From contig NC_089455.1 of the NCBI RefSeq assembly GCF_026210795.1, positions 310,001 through 374,000 of the forward strand: 64,000 nucleotides of DNA, read 5' to 3'. Origin of the DNA: Rhizophagus irregularis. Its lineage: Eukaryota; Glomeromycota; Glomeromycetes; Glomerales; Glomeraceae. Shown piece by piece: positions 1 through 12,307 of the stretch; the stretch's first letter is position 1; every line of letters starts with the position of its first letter. The translations under genes were made by a program, and so were the position numbers. Below the pieces are notes generated by a model that was given only the letters and a program-made list of their open reading frames with translations, was not told where the DNA came from and made no database searches.

Positions 1-2320
1 ATTATGTATCAGGTAGTTAATGTTAGGAATGTTCACTATAATCTTTAATCAAGAATTTCCGCTATTTGAATTTTGTGGCGCAGTAATTCGAAACAAATTA
101 ATAATGCAAATAAAAATACGCTGAAAATTAAACTTTGTATTATGATTTATAAGTATTTTATATTTACCTGATATATTTAAATTTGTTTTAGATATCAACA
201 CTCCGAATCTGATGAAGTATAGTAGCTTTATTTTAATTTATTGGTGAATGAAATGATTGGTCATGCGGACTACTAAGTTACTGCGGGCCATGACTCATGA
301 CCTCACGGGTCATATCCTGATTGATAAAAACTCAACAAGATTCTGCTTTATAATGCTCTTTATCTATTCCTTCTACTCTTTGGTTATATTGAAATAAATT
401 AATTGAATATACTTAAAAAATTATATAATAAATTTATATCTTCTCTTACATAATGAGAACATAATAAGAATCATTATATGCATGCATACTTTGTTAAAGG
501 ATGGTGGAGGAAGTTTATTAAGTAAGGTTGTCAGTATCTGAATATGATCTCTAAGAAGAGTAGTGATGTTAAGTTCCTTGCATAATTCCTATTTGTTTAT
601 TTGTTTTCTTGATGATTAAATTATTTATTGATTTTCCTTTATTAATCGATCATTGCAATGACCCATGTTACTCATACATCAGTGCTTTTTGATTTAAAGG
701 TATTTTTCTAAGATTAGAAACTATTGAGGTTTATACGGGATCTAAAATGTCCGACTTTATTTTATTCATTTTCCTAAGCAATGTGGTAAAGTAGACCTTT
801 AATTTTGTGGTGACATATTTTTAAGACGTATGAAGAAGGCAACAGCAAACTGGTAACATGCAAAGTCAAGGAATTTCATAATTGAATTTAGAAAAAACGT
901 TTATAATTTATATAAATCATCATAAGTTTAACCTTTTCATCTATTTTTGAAAAAAAACAGCAATAAATGAACCTATTTTTAGATAAGTGTTATGATTGAG
1001 TATAAGTAATGATTTTTGCTGTTGAAATTAATTAAAAACAAAAAGGATATTCTTCTAAGTTCCCAGCAAATCAAGCGCAAAACTTTGCTTTCCGTTTATT
1101 TATGCTATCTCTTTATTCATGAGCATTGCTTAAGCCCATTTTTGAACTTTTTGATCAAAATTAATTGAAGTAATGACGAAAGATGGATTAAATGATAATG
1201 GTAGAATGAGCCCATAAGTTTATAACTGATCTATAATTTACTCAACATTTAGTAAGCCCGTAAGTTTACAACTTATCTATAATTTACTTAATATTTAGTA
1301 ATAATCAGAAAAAGAGTGCATTTGATTGAAGCTATATCTATATTGACGTAACTGGTCGCCAGTATAACGAAGATGGTTGAACTTTCTAGACCATATGTGA
1401 TTGTAGACGACCTGAAACGTGATAAACCCATAGCATATATGCCCCTGTCGAAATTATTTACCGTTCCTCAATATGATTTAATAATCGTGATTAATATGAT
1501 CTTAATAATCAATGTACGTTCCTGAAGAAACACAAAATATTATGAATTTCACAGATAATTGTAAGAGTATTAGATGAACATACATGATTTGATCCAATAT
1601 ATAATAAACAGATGGCTCAAAAACAAAAAAAAAAATGAAGTCAATTAATGTAGATTTGGTGCGTTTACAATGAACTTGAATGCATGGTTGCTTTAGCTTA
1701 CCATGAATTTGACCTTTGAATTATCTTGCCTTAAATACAGAATTTATGCTAATTAAAAATTTAAAGAATTTAAATGTCTGAATTAAATCTAAGTAAAGTT
1801 CAATAGCAGAAAAATATTATGTAAAATAAAATATTAGGTAAAAAAATTAATTTTTTCATTTTTGCATTGAATATGATCCTTGCTTTTATCGGTTAAAAAT
1901 TTTTCAATGATTCTAGTACCAAAAAGGGTGTGAATTAATTAAATCTTAGATCATGCAAATCAATTATTACCAGTTATTAATTGCAACATTAAATAATTTG
2001 AAAATCTTTGATTCTGCTGCATTGCACATCATCGATGTTCTTGAAAGCTTTTATATTAAATCGGATCATCTCTAATTCTTATTATAATTAGGAAATGATA
2101 TTTGAATAGGAAGAATTGAAAGTAGAATGTACTTCCAACCTTAAACGTAATGATTATATCTTAATTAAAATTTAATTCTTTCGTTTCCTATAATAAACAG
2201 TAAATTAGTAAATATTGTGGTTACATTCGTTAAAAATATATATATTTAGTTAGTAGATTAACACGTGTCCATTGATCACGATCACTGGCACGTGACCGAT
2301 TTTGCCAAAAATAGTTAGAT
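1..2320. other. Gene-free AT-rich stretch with a 46-bp tandem duplication
   Basis: I see no convincing coding signal in either strand. The only ordered structure is a two-copy direct repeat of 46 bp at about 1210-1301. Each copy starts GCCCRTAAGTTTA and ends ATTTAGTAA, with a few point differences between copies. Confidence 0.6.
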
Positions 2321-2329
2321 TAATTTATC

Positions 2330-2625
2330 GAACACGAACTGGTCGAACTGTCCTAGTGGTTCGGCCCTCATGACCAGAATCGGCAGGTTCTTGGTTCAAT
2401 TATGACACGGCTATAGTTGTGTTTATGTTTTCTCTCTCTCATTTCTTATACCTCGACTGTGCTTTTATAGCACCACCGTTCTTTTTTCCTTTTTATCACA
2501 CCAAGGTGGCATCGCTCTTTGGCGATTTGGTTATCAGTTTGATTGAATTACTTTTGATTCTAGTATATAGTTTCTTTGTAATTTTTACTGTAACTTTGTC
2601 ACGTTGAGAAATAAAATAAAAATAA
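2330..2625 (+). mobile_element. tRNA-derived SINE-like element
   Basis: The 5' part reads like a degenerate tRNA. A box A-like CCTAGTGGTTCGG (about 2353) is followed by an anticodon-arm-like segment with CTCATGA (CAT anticodon position), and then by a box B-like GGTTCAATTA (about 2392). After this head comes a pyrimidine-rich body of roughly 200 bp ending in an A-rich tail (AAATAAAATAAAAATAAAA). The 8-mer AATTTATC occurs just before the head (2322-2329) and right after the tail (2626-2633), and could be a target-site duplication. Head, unrelated body, A-rich tail and flanking repeat is the layout of tRNA-derived SINEs. In such AT-rich DNA the 8-bp match alone is weak, so this is a moderate call. 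A 62-codon reading frame inside (2419-2607) is probably not a gene. Confidence 0.45.
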
Positions 2626-2633
2626 AATTTATC

Positions 2634-4485
2634 AAAATTTTTGTTTTTTTTAGTAAATCTTAATACAAATATTATTCAGCTTTTATAATCATAATTTCTA
2701 TAGGAATAAATACTTTCTCTACAAGTTTGATTAGGGTGGGTTGTATACCATTTTTTGCTCATTTATATCTAAATTTGTAAAAGTTAACCTTAACAAAAAA
2801 TTGGCATTCAAACCCCATGTTTTCTCCTTAAGTAAACTTGCAGAAAAAGCAAAAATACATGTAAGATTCAATTTGGAGTCTGTATAGTAGGTTTTCTAAA
2901 TTTTAATTGAAAAATAAAAATATAAAATTTTCTCGTTACCGGATTATCATCTATTTTTGGAAACGATCTGTAAATTTTGATCACGTGCTGGAGATTTCTT
3001 GGTGGTTACGCTGGGAAATCTCATAACTTTGAGAGGAGAGATACGAATCACATGGATAATTCGGGCCAACCTGAAAAAAATTTTGTTTAAATTTCGTAAA
3101 AATACATTGGTTGATCAGTAACACAATTTATTTAATCTAAAAAAAAAATGAGTACTAGTACTATTGAATCAAAAAATATGAATGATCGGGTTAGAATAGT
3201 AACAAAACATTTTGCTCAGCCTGAAGACGCCCTTCAGAAAAAGCATAAATGGCTACATTGCATCTCTCAGAAGTCAAACTCATTCAGTTTTTCAAAGCTC
3301 TGCACCAAGGTACCTCACTAATACCTGTCATTCATGCAACAAAAAAGCCTTGCATTCAAAATTTGTATGTCATTTGGGAATTCTTGAAAACAGAGAAAGA
3401 TATTCACAGTAGAATTGTGATCGCGAAGCACTTTCAGTCCTCTGAATCCAAGAAAGGCCTAAAAGAGAACAAACAATTGACACGAAAAAAAATGACTGTT
3501 AAAAAGGTACATATTATTCTTCCCCAACAGGGAATTTAAAATCCACCATCTACATCAAGTATGCTAAGCCCCTCTTAAGTGAACTTATTAATGCAATAAT
3601 TGATAGGAAGCACTTGGGTATTAATATTGCTTTTCGAACCTTCACAACATTTATTGATAAATAGTACCTTATTATTATTTTTTATAATTTTTTTCGTTAA
3701 ACCAGAAGTGACAAGATTGATTTCGAGGGGACATGGAATAATATTTTTCTATGCACATCCATAATCATTTATGAGAAAATCTTCTTCGTAAACACTTTTG
3801 AATAAAGCATGAAATTCTGCTTCGGTAGATCTTTTTCTGTGTTTTGATACTTTGCAGAATTTGACTTGGTGGCAAAAAAGAATTTGAATCACTAAAAGTA
3901 ATGAATCACTTCAATCGTTTGAAGTGGCATTTGAAACATAAGGTACTGTAATATCAATATTCAATAGGTGTGGTAAGTTCATCGTCAAACTCGCGATCAA
4001 AATGTTCAATTTCAAAGAAGTAACAGAATTACTAGGTGAAATAGAAGGTTGAACTATGATCCACATTAGTCGTTGATTCTTGGTGTTCGATATAGGAGTT
4101 TGGATTAGAAAGGTTTGAATGCTTTTTTCTAAAAAAATAAATTAGGTTTTATTTTTTAGAAAGGTGATTTTACGAGAAAAACGCGTAACGACTATATGTC
4201 ATCAATATCAGTCATAAAAGAAGAGTCCAGTCATAATAATGTATGTTTCCACACCACTCGTATAGTATACAGCATAAACCTTCTTATGTGGACAAAATAA
4301 ACTTTATTATTGTTTAAAAATCCGGAAAAGCATTAATGGATTTAATTGATTTAGAATCGCACGCATTAATTTTGTTGTTGATATTTTTCTAGCATACTTT
4401 TTAATGAAACTGTGAAATTACCAGAATTCAAGAGGACACATCTACCAAATAAACAGATGAAAAAATTATAGTAAAAAATTTTTAT
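2634..4485. other. No recognisable gene
   Basis: Short open frames exist (for example 3249-3539, 96 codons), but I recognise no domain, splice pattern or codon bias supporting a gene. The sequence may hold old repeat debris. Confidence 0.5.
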
Positions 4486-4493
4486 GTCATAGT

Positions 4494-5752
4494 TAGGGTT
4501 GGTAAAATAACCGTTAGTTATGAATTTGGTTAATTAACCGGTTAATTAACGGTTAGTTAACGGTTAATTAACCCATAAATAACCTGTATATATAATTTTA
4601 AAGAAGTTAAAATAAATTTATAATTTATTAAATATTATAAAATTTTAATATATTTTATTTATTCTTCATCATCTAAATTAATAACATTTGCTTCAAATCC
4701 AAATATACTATCATTATCAGAACTATTATTATTATCATCTTCTTTATTTTCATTATCAGAACTATTATTACTATCTTCTTCATTTTCATTAAAATTACTA
4801 CCCATTTAGCTGTATGAGATTCTTCACCAGAATAAATAGCATCAAAGAATAATGGTTTTGGAGTACAAATAACAAAATTTTGAACTGATTCTCGATTAAT
4901 ATTAGACCAACCATCTGAAACCATTGTAAGAGATTTAGCTTGTAAAATTTGTTCATTACATTCAGCTTTAACTTCATCAAAAACATCATCAAGTAATTCA
5001 TCAGCAAGTTTTCTTCGATTAGGTAATTTGAATGCTGGACGTAATTGTTGAAAAAACTGAATAACATAATTATTTTCAAGAAAAGAAAAAGGAACTCCAG
5101 CAGCAAATAATGCTTGAGCTAGTAAAATTTCAAGAGTATCTTGTTCTTCTTCACTCATACGATCAACAAAATTCTCAATTGTTGTATTTTTTAAATGCTT
5201 TTTTGATGTTTTTACTGTAGGAATAAAAGTAGAAGTAGTAGCATCAGAAGTTTCTAATAGTTCAGGAATTTGTTGTTTCTTTGTTTTTGCACTTTCTGGA
5301 GCTCTAGGACAACTATCATTAAGATGAACTTGCATTCTTTTAGCTGTACCTTGTTCAAAAACTTTAGAACAATAATTACAACGTACAGAAGGATGTGTTT
5401 TTTTCTTAGACCTACTACTTTCTTCATTACTTTCTGCTTCAGTAATTATTGTCCAATGTTTCCAAACAGTTCCCTTTTTTTTTACCATGATAATGAACAA
5501 TAAATTTGCAAAAAAAAAGTGTTTTTTTAAAAAAAATTTATCTTAAAAAAAAGATCATGCAATATGTAGATCATAGATTTAATCAATATTTATATTAATT
5601 AATATTTAATTGTGTAACAAAATAATGGATTATCATTTAATCACATGATTTAAATTCTGCATTTTGATTGGCTAATTATAAATAACGGTTAATTAACCAT
5701 TTTAAATCAATCATAACTAACAAAATTAACGGTTAATTAACCCCCATCCCTA
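4494..5752 (-). mobile_element. Internally deleted hAT DNA transposon with TIRs and 8-bp TSDs
   Basis: The element is bounded by a perfect 8-bp direct repeat, GTCATAGT, at 4486-4493 and 5753-5760. This is the target-duplication length of hAT transposons. Its ends are inverted: the left end begins TAGGGTTGG, and the right end read inward begins TAGGGATGG (8 of 9 identical). Just inside both ends are several copies of GGTTAATTAACCGTTA-like subterminal repeats in both orientations, which resemble transposase binding sites. At 1259 bp it is much shorter than an autonomous hAT element. It carries the beginning and the very end of a transposase gene on the minus strand, with the middle missing. It probably needs a full-length relative for mobilisation (inference). 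Confidence 0.9.
4659..5488 (-). pseudogene. Truncated hAT transposase (BED zinc finger, part of DUF659-like region)
   Basis: The frame from the ATG at 5488 (a second in-frame ATG lies at 5500) opens with MVKKKGTVWKHW and a BED-type zinc finger with Cys37, Cys40, His55 and Cys60. An acidic linker follows, then a hAT-like segment with the SLTMVSDGW and GEESHT motifs typical of the DUF659 region. Right after that motif, near 4800, the reading frame becomes a nonsensical Ile/Met/Lys run. The same DNA in another frame encodes an acidic tail with NENEEDSNN ending INLDDEE at the stop 4659-4661, as expected for a hAT C-terminus. An internal deletion therefore joined the N-terminal third to the tail out of frame. 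The catalytic DDE core and the C-terminal dimerisation domain are absent, so no active transposase can be made. Confidence 0.85.
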
Positions 5753-5760
5753 GTCATAGT

Positions 5761-8439
5761 CTTAATAATGAGAATACTTGTTTCCTTATTTCCTGAGTCT
5801 GTGGATATTTGTTCTTCATATAACATTTGTGTCCTCTCAGTATTACGTTATAATTTCAAAGACTTATTGTCAAACTTACACCAAGCCAAATTCCACATAA
5901 CATGTCATCATATCTATTTTTCTATAAATTCTATGCAATAAATTTACTTGAAATATTAGTAATGGAATTAATAAAATAACGAACAGATCATAAACATGAA
6001 AAATAATCATTCATACGAAAAAAAATGTCTCTAATACTTTTTTGTTTGCTATTATTACTTTTTTTTAGGTCTTCTCTAGTAACTCAACGAAGCTTTTTTT
6101 TTAACGTCTAGCAATTACCACAAATATTCCAGCCTCCATGGACCACATAGTCATTACTGCTTGCTATTTCTTTTTGCGTGGATGTGAGTATAGATACGTA
6201 TATTCCCGAGACCTGAGTGATCAAATGATGTGATCGGTGGCAAGAAGTTTTTAAAAGACTTGGCTAAGTCAGCAACGATGGATAGATTGTAATATATTGC
6301 ACAAGCCGTAAATTAATTTATTCATATAGTGTGTATAAATGGAAATCCAATCCAATGAAAACTTTATTAACAATTCGCAAATCTTTGTACATTTGATAAT
6401 GAGAAACCATTTTCATTTATTTAATATATAAAGAAATTTAAATCATGAAAGAATTGAAAGATGGTTATACGTCACCTGTTAACAAACATCGAGAATTTTC
6501 TGACACACATTAAATATTGTACACAATCAGTTTGTTATCTTCCCTTGACATTATTCCCTTTACATCTTGCCAATTAATAAAGGAGTTCCTGTAACAGAAA
6601 ATAGAACTATTAATGAATAATCTTAAATGATTACGCATTTACGCTAGAAAATAATGCAATACCTCCAAGAGGCACCGAATTTTGCAATATCAAATGAATT
6701 ATATATTCTAAACTAAATACTTTAAATTCTGTATGTATTAATACCAACAAATCTGTAACATATACTAAAACATTATACCCTAAAAATATTAGTAAATTAG
6801 CATCATGTGTACAAATAAATAACTAACTGATCCATTAATACTCACGGATTTAATATTTAAAGAATACGATGTAAACATAGCAGTGGAAAAATTAACATTC
6901 AATATCAATAGAGGATGATACATTGTTAACAAGTTTTTTGTTTTGTTCTGTGACTAATGCAAAAGAAAGAGAACAGTGTGCTCAATATCCATTAATTATA
7001 TTGGTGCATTATTAGGTATTTGGTACAATCCGATTAAAATATTAAATGAAGACAATTTACAGTACTTACTCTCTTGGATTCGTAATTTTAATCATCAGAC
7101 TCTTTGTTCGTAATGATTTGGGATATTTCTCCCACGTCTAGTTGTAATTAGCGTGAAGTTCGTGCAAACGACAGATCAGTTCTCGCTTTCATGTCAAAAA
7201 TCTCCTACACATTGCCAGATATGAAGTACGATCTAAATAAATTTGGATATTTTGTTATAAAAATTTGTTAGTTAAGAGAACAATTGTAGGAGATAAAATA
7301 ATTCGATATGTTAAAATTATAAAATACCTGAAAAAGTATGTTTATTTATCTTCCGTGATACCGGTATTCATTATTCAACGCCCAAAACTTAGTAATACAT
7401 ATCTGATACCTTAATCTTATAATAAACTTATTCGGAACTTTTCATTCCCAAACAATTTTCGTGTTAAGGTCACATACTAAATTCTTTTTTTTTTATATAT
7501 TGAAATGCAATAAACTATCCACATACAAGAAGTTTAGCTTCGATTGTTCATTCTTCGAAACAATTATCGTCATCATAAACTTAACCTTCTTGGTGAAACC
7601 CACAATGATGTTACAGATCTCAATATCAAACTATGCATTCCTTGATCTTACATAATTCTCTCAATGTTAAATAATACCTTTTAATAAGAGAGGTCCGTCG
7701 TTCACAAGCAGAATTATAAAATAAATGATGATAAACATTAATATTGGATTTCCCCATAATCTGATCAAAATAAATTCTTTTTTAGAAATTTTATTAAAAA
7801 ATTGAATATTCAAGAGTAAACAAAAGATTTTTCGAAAAGGCATTAAAAAAATAGGAAGAATAAGAGGTTGTAGGCGAGAAAATCAAGTAGATCAAGTACT
7901 CCAATAATTACAGAAACTTAATCCACTTTCTCAGAGATGAAGATCAATCTATGGAAGAAATAAAAGGACAATTATTTTTAACTAGAAGATTTCAAGGCCC
8001 ATTACGGAAGCTTTTAGTTGTGAGATTTATCTTAGCGATGATGCCGATCAAATATTTCTGAACATCTGAATGAAACTAGAAAATAACTCGAGTCATTGTC
8101 TTCACCTAAATAATATTATTGAAATTAGTTAAATTCTAATGCCGGCAACTAGCTCAGTCAGATTCATCAACTCACTTATATACTGTAATAATCCCATTAA
8201 GGTAATATAAACAAAATAAATTAAATTACCCATTTACTAATAATTTGTGAATATACAAATACTTTATTTTCACAAGATAAAGAAAACAATATTCATAATG
8301 TTCAATAACATGAAATATTCGTAATAAAATAAAAACTAAAATTCATAATGTTCCTTTAACAATGATAATCAAAATTATACTGCGACACAAATAAAAAAAA
8401 AAGAAAAAAATTTCTAATAAAATTCATAACTACATGATA
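5761..8439. other. Gene-free AT-rich stretch
   Basis: No reading frame here has a recognisable domain. The 64-codon frame at 7461-7655 is low-complexity and probably fortuitous. The last 60 bases are probably the 3' untranslated region of the BTB gene on the minus strand. Confidence 0.5.
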
Positions 8440-9949
8440 CTAAGTATTTTTCTTTATAATCTGAAATACTTCATAATCATCAATAGAAAATAATTTTTCC
8501 GTATTTCTTATTTTTTCCTTGTACCTCTGTTGTTTACACCAATTAAAATTATAATCTCTCGAACTATCATTTTCTTCCACGCCTATAAAAATATCAGTAT
8601 CAAATGTGGGACCACATTCAACATGATGAGATAAAGCTTTATCGGGATCTTTCACACGACTTAAAATCGCACTATCAACAAAATGATCTTTACTTTTAAA
8701 GGAAAATATAAAACTATCTGTTGCTTTACCATATTCACCAGATGATTCTTTCCATATTGAAGGATTATATCCTCCAATAATTTCATCCGTATCTTTTATT
8801 TTAATAAACGTAACGGTATTAGGTTTGTCATCACACAACTCGTGAAACTTTTTGGGTGTAAATCCATCTCTACTTCCCCTTAATAATAATCTGAATTCAT
8901 ATGGTAAATAGAACTCTCTCTTATTTTTAACAGTATTATTATCAATCCAAGATGAAACTAAAGAAACAATATTTATGCCAATCAATTTTGAACCAAGGTC
9001 ATCGGATCTAGGATATAAAATATTATTTGGTGTTTCAATTTCAGGATCCAAATGATATTCTAATATATCTTCATAAAGATTATCTTTCAAAAGCTTTCTA
9101 TAAGGTCGAACTTGTCTTAAAAAATCTTTAGAAGATAAACCAAAAAATCTAACAAAGGGGAAACAATTTTGTAAAGTAGCTTTCATTGTATTGAGATCAT
9201 CTTCTGACCAATTTGAAGGATCTGAATTAATCGTAGGATTCCGTGCAAGACCCCATTTTAATACATAATCCCAAATTTTAACTTCATCCATTTTTAAATC
9301 GTCACGTTTAATAAGTGTGATTAAAGATTTTTCGGGAAGTGAATTTAAACTAAGCGATTTAAATATTTTTTCTGGAGATTTAGCCATATAATCAGTACAA
9401 AATTGTTGAAGTTCTGCTAAAGAATTAGATAGAAGACTCGTTTGATAAGTAAGTTCAAATTGTTGTTCCATCACTTCAGCTTTATTTTCAATTAAATATT
9501 TTTGTAAAAAATCGAGCAATTCTTGTAGATGAAATTTTGCGGCGGCAACCAATACATCTAAAATTACCGTAAGGTCTTGATCATCTAATGAAATGATACC
9601 TCCATAAATATATCTATATTATTAAAAAAAAATTTTTTTTTATATTCAATAAATGTTTAAATATAATTAACAATTAGGTAATAAAATTGATGATATAAAC
9701 TTACGTCAAAATACTGTGAAAAATATCTGGTGAAATATCCGGAAACGTAAGATGAGCTAATTCATTATTCTTTTTATTGGAGGTCAAAGTTCGTAAATAT
9801 GGAGAACGGTAGCACAGAATAATCATATGCCCACGAAAAACTTTCACATCTGGATCTTTACCAACTTCAATTGTAATATCATAATATTCATCATCATCCA
9901 GAATTTCAATATAATTTTTACTTAATTTTGGAAAAAATTGGGTTGTCAT
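8440..9949 (-). CDS. BTB-BACK-TLDc domain protein
   Basis: There are two exons, 9949-9705 and 9613-8440, separated by a 91-bp GT-AG intron. The join restores frame and gives about 472 residues. Residues 1 to about 110 form a BTB/POZ domain, with the family motifs DITIEVGKD, VFRGHMIILCYRSPYLR, TFPDISPDIFHSIL and YIYGGIISL. A BACK-like helical region follows (VLVAAAKFHLQELLDFLQKY, then KSLSLNSLPEKSLITLIKRD). The C-terminal part, from about residue 290, is a TLDc domain with FRLLLRGSRDGFTPKKFHEL, TVTFIKIKDTDEIIGGYNPS and YGKATDSFIFSF. BTB-BACK proteins often act as Cullin-3 adaptors, and TLDc domains are linked to oxidation resistance and V-ATPase regulation, but the role of this combination is not established. 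The fusion is strongly expanded in Rhizophagus genomes. The gene looks intact and stands alone. Confidence 0.93.
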
Positions 9950-11854
9950 TTCTTTCCTTAACTTTTTTTTTACGTATTATTATTTTTTTTTTTGAAAAAA
10001 AAAAAAAATTAAAATGGGGAAAGAAAAAAAATTCAATAATGTTGTCGATCAAACTTATTTAAGATATATATATTTTTAAAAAGGAATAAAAAAAGGTTAT
10101 TTTTGGAAATTCCATGGAATTAGAATGTCAATCATGCAGATTATAAAATCTATGGCTTTTTTTTACGAATTATTTTAACACAAAATTGTATATTACTGTA
10201 TGTAAAACAAAAAAGTATTTTTGATAAAAAAACTCAATTATGATTACCGATCAGCCACCCGCCTCATAAATATTTAACTCTGATTGGTCAATCTCCAAAA
10301 CGTCTCGTTGGGGCTGTTGAGGCTGATTCTAAAATTATTTATAGATAATCGATTATTTAATTCATATTACTATAAACTAGTTTCAAGGACTTCCTAGAAA
10401 AGTTTAGATTCTGTTCTCAATGGCAAAGCCATTTCCTTTTCATTTTGTAATTGCAGATTTTTTTGTAGACACGACTTAAAAAATATTCTACAGTTATTTA
10501 TTAGTTAAGAGAAATATGACAATTATTCCCCTGCATTACAATATACATGCGATTTATCATGTAACCTAATAATGCGGACAAACATTAACCGTTAATTCAC
10601 AAGCTGAATATAAAATCTGATTCCTGTTTATTGGGCACCTCGGCCATATCTGATAGTCAGCCATATGTGTAAATATTTTCCAAATTTTTTTGTAATACAT
10701 TCGGTGTTTCATATCGGTATCCAAAGAAACCCTAAAAAAGGAAAAACGATATCATAGTGGGTGGACAAGATTCCATGAATAGGTAAATTACGATTATGTC
10801 TAAGACTATTTTGGTAACTGTTCTTCTAAGTTCGCATACAACTTTTGTGGAACTAACTATTTCTTCGAAATTAGGTAATACGATATACTTATCACTAAAA
10901 TCCCGTAGGGATTCGCTCCACGAATCTGTTGCCTTCAAAAGTAGATTGTCTTGCTGTGTGACTATTCATAATCGTCATAATTTGGAATGATAATTTCCCG
11001 TATACATCTTCTCAAATATTAGTCTAGTAGTTTTTTTCAGACAAAAAAAAATTTATAACGTAATTAAACAAAGAAAAATCCTTAGTATGAAATCAAGCTG
11101 CGCAACGTGTTCCATTTGGAACTGATTTCTTCTCGTATGTGATGCTTCTTGTCATAGACGTTTTGACTGGTCACTCAAAGATGGGGGTTACCACATCGGA
11201 CTTGAGGAACTCAAGGCAGTATAATTGGCCGAGGTAGATGGGTATATCTCGCCTAGTTATTACTGTAAGAATCGGCCAATTTCAAGAACATCTAAATTAC
11301 GGGACTAGTAGGTAAGTTTAGTTATACATTTAGTTGATCGTTTTAGTTATACATTTTTAGTTGAACATTTTCGTTGTACGCAGGGGGAAGTCGACATGAA
11401 TGGACAGCGCCTCTTGCTAGTATAAGAAACAAAAGTCGGTGATTTTCACAAATCACAATGTTCTAGCAATCTTCCTTGTGGTCTTAAAGAAGCTAGGGAA
11501 ATTGCCCACAGTATACTAGTTATTCCAATTCATCTTCGAGAGTTGAATATTCGGTTAGCCGAACAAATTATTAGTCTAAACATAATATACAAGTACCCAA
11601 AATCTGTGACAGGTTGGTCATGTTTTTCAATTGTAAGGCTACACGTGCTAGTACATATCGAAATTTATTTATACATCTGCACGTGACCAACCAGTATAAT
11701 GAGTAAGAGGAGTGAGTAATTAGTAATTTTTTTGCTTAAAGAATCTACACATGTCACTAAAATCCTCAACTTTTTCTTCAAAACTTTCTATTTTTTGTAC
11801 CTTACAAAAAGAGTACCAAAAAAAAGATATTAAAAAAACAAATTTGATATAACA
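9950..11854. other. Intergenic stretch without a recognised gene
   Basis: Homopolymeric A/T runs upstream of the BTB start (9960-10070) probably belong to its promoter. Small open frames at 10732-10990 and 11720-11929 overlap on both strands and show no domain. I see no RNA gene. Confidence 0.5.
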
Positions 11855-12307
11855 ATGTTCAGGCATTTTGTGAGAAGAAGTTTGCCTCCTATTAAAAGAT
11901 ATTCTACTAACGCAAATGAAAAAGCTCATGAAGGTATTATTGGTGTTAATAAATTTTATTAAGGAATATAAAAATAACGTAAATTATATTAAATAGCAAT
12001 TTCTAAAGATGTAAAAATGCAAGATGTCTTCAAATACGGGGGTGCTGGAGCTGGTGGATTTTTCTCTGTTTGGGAAATGGTCCATATTTCCATCACTTCC
12101 ACGATCAAGCCAATTGAAAAGGTAAATGAAAAAAGGTTTAATGATCATTACTAGATAAACATAAAATTACTGATTTAAACATTTCATGTCTAGAAACTAG
12201 GAAAACTGGACACGCTCTCTGATGATGTATCCTTTATTAAAGGATACCTCAGTATCGAAAGAAAAACTGAGAATCAGAAAACTGAGGGCCAGGCAATTAA
12301 GGATTAA
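11855..12307 (+). CDS. Small mitochondrially targeted protein of unknown function
   Basis: There are three exons, 11855-11933, 11997-12121 and 12194-12307, joined by two short GT-AG introns (63 and 72 bp). Phases fit exactly and the protein is 105 residues. Residues 1-18 (MFRHFVRRSLPPIKRYST) are rich in Arg and lack acidic residues, as in a mitochondrial presequence. The middle holds a Gly-rich, mildly hydrophobic patch (YGGAGAGGFFSVWEMVHIS) that could be a short membrane-facing helix. The C-terminus is charged and predicted helical (KLDTLSDDVSFIKGYLSIER). I do not recognise the family. It could be a small inner-membrane or respiratory accessory subunit, but this is inference from size, presequence and glycine patch only. 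The gene is too fragmented by introns to appear as a long ORF. It stands alone between the BTB gene and the kinase pseudogene. Confidence 0.72.

Noticed and set aside
2340-2405. Functional tRNA-Met gene
   Set aside because: Box B is degenerate and the acceptor arms do not pair.
2419-2607. 62-codon membrane protein
   Set aside because: Lies within the body of the SINE-like element and is pyrimidine-rich by composition.
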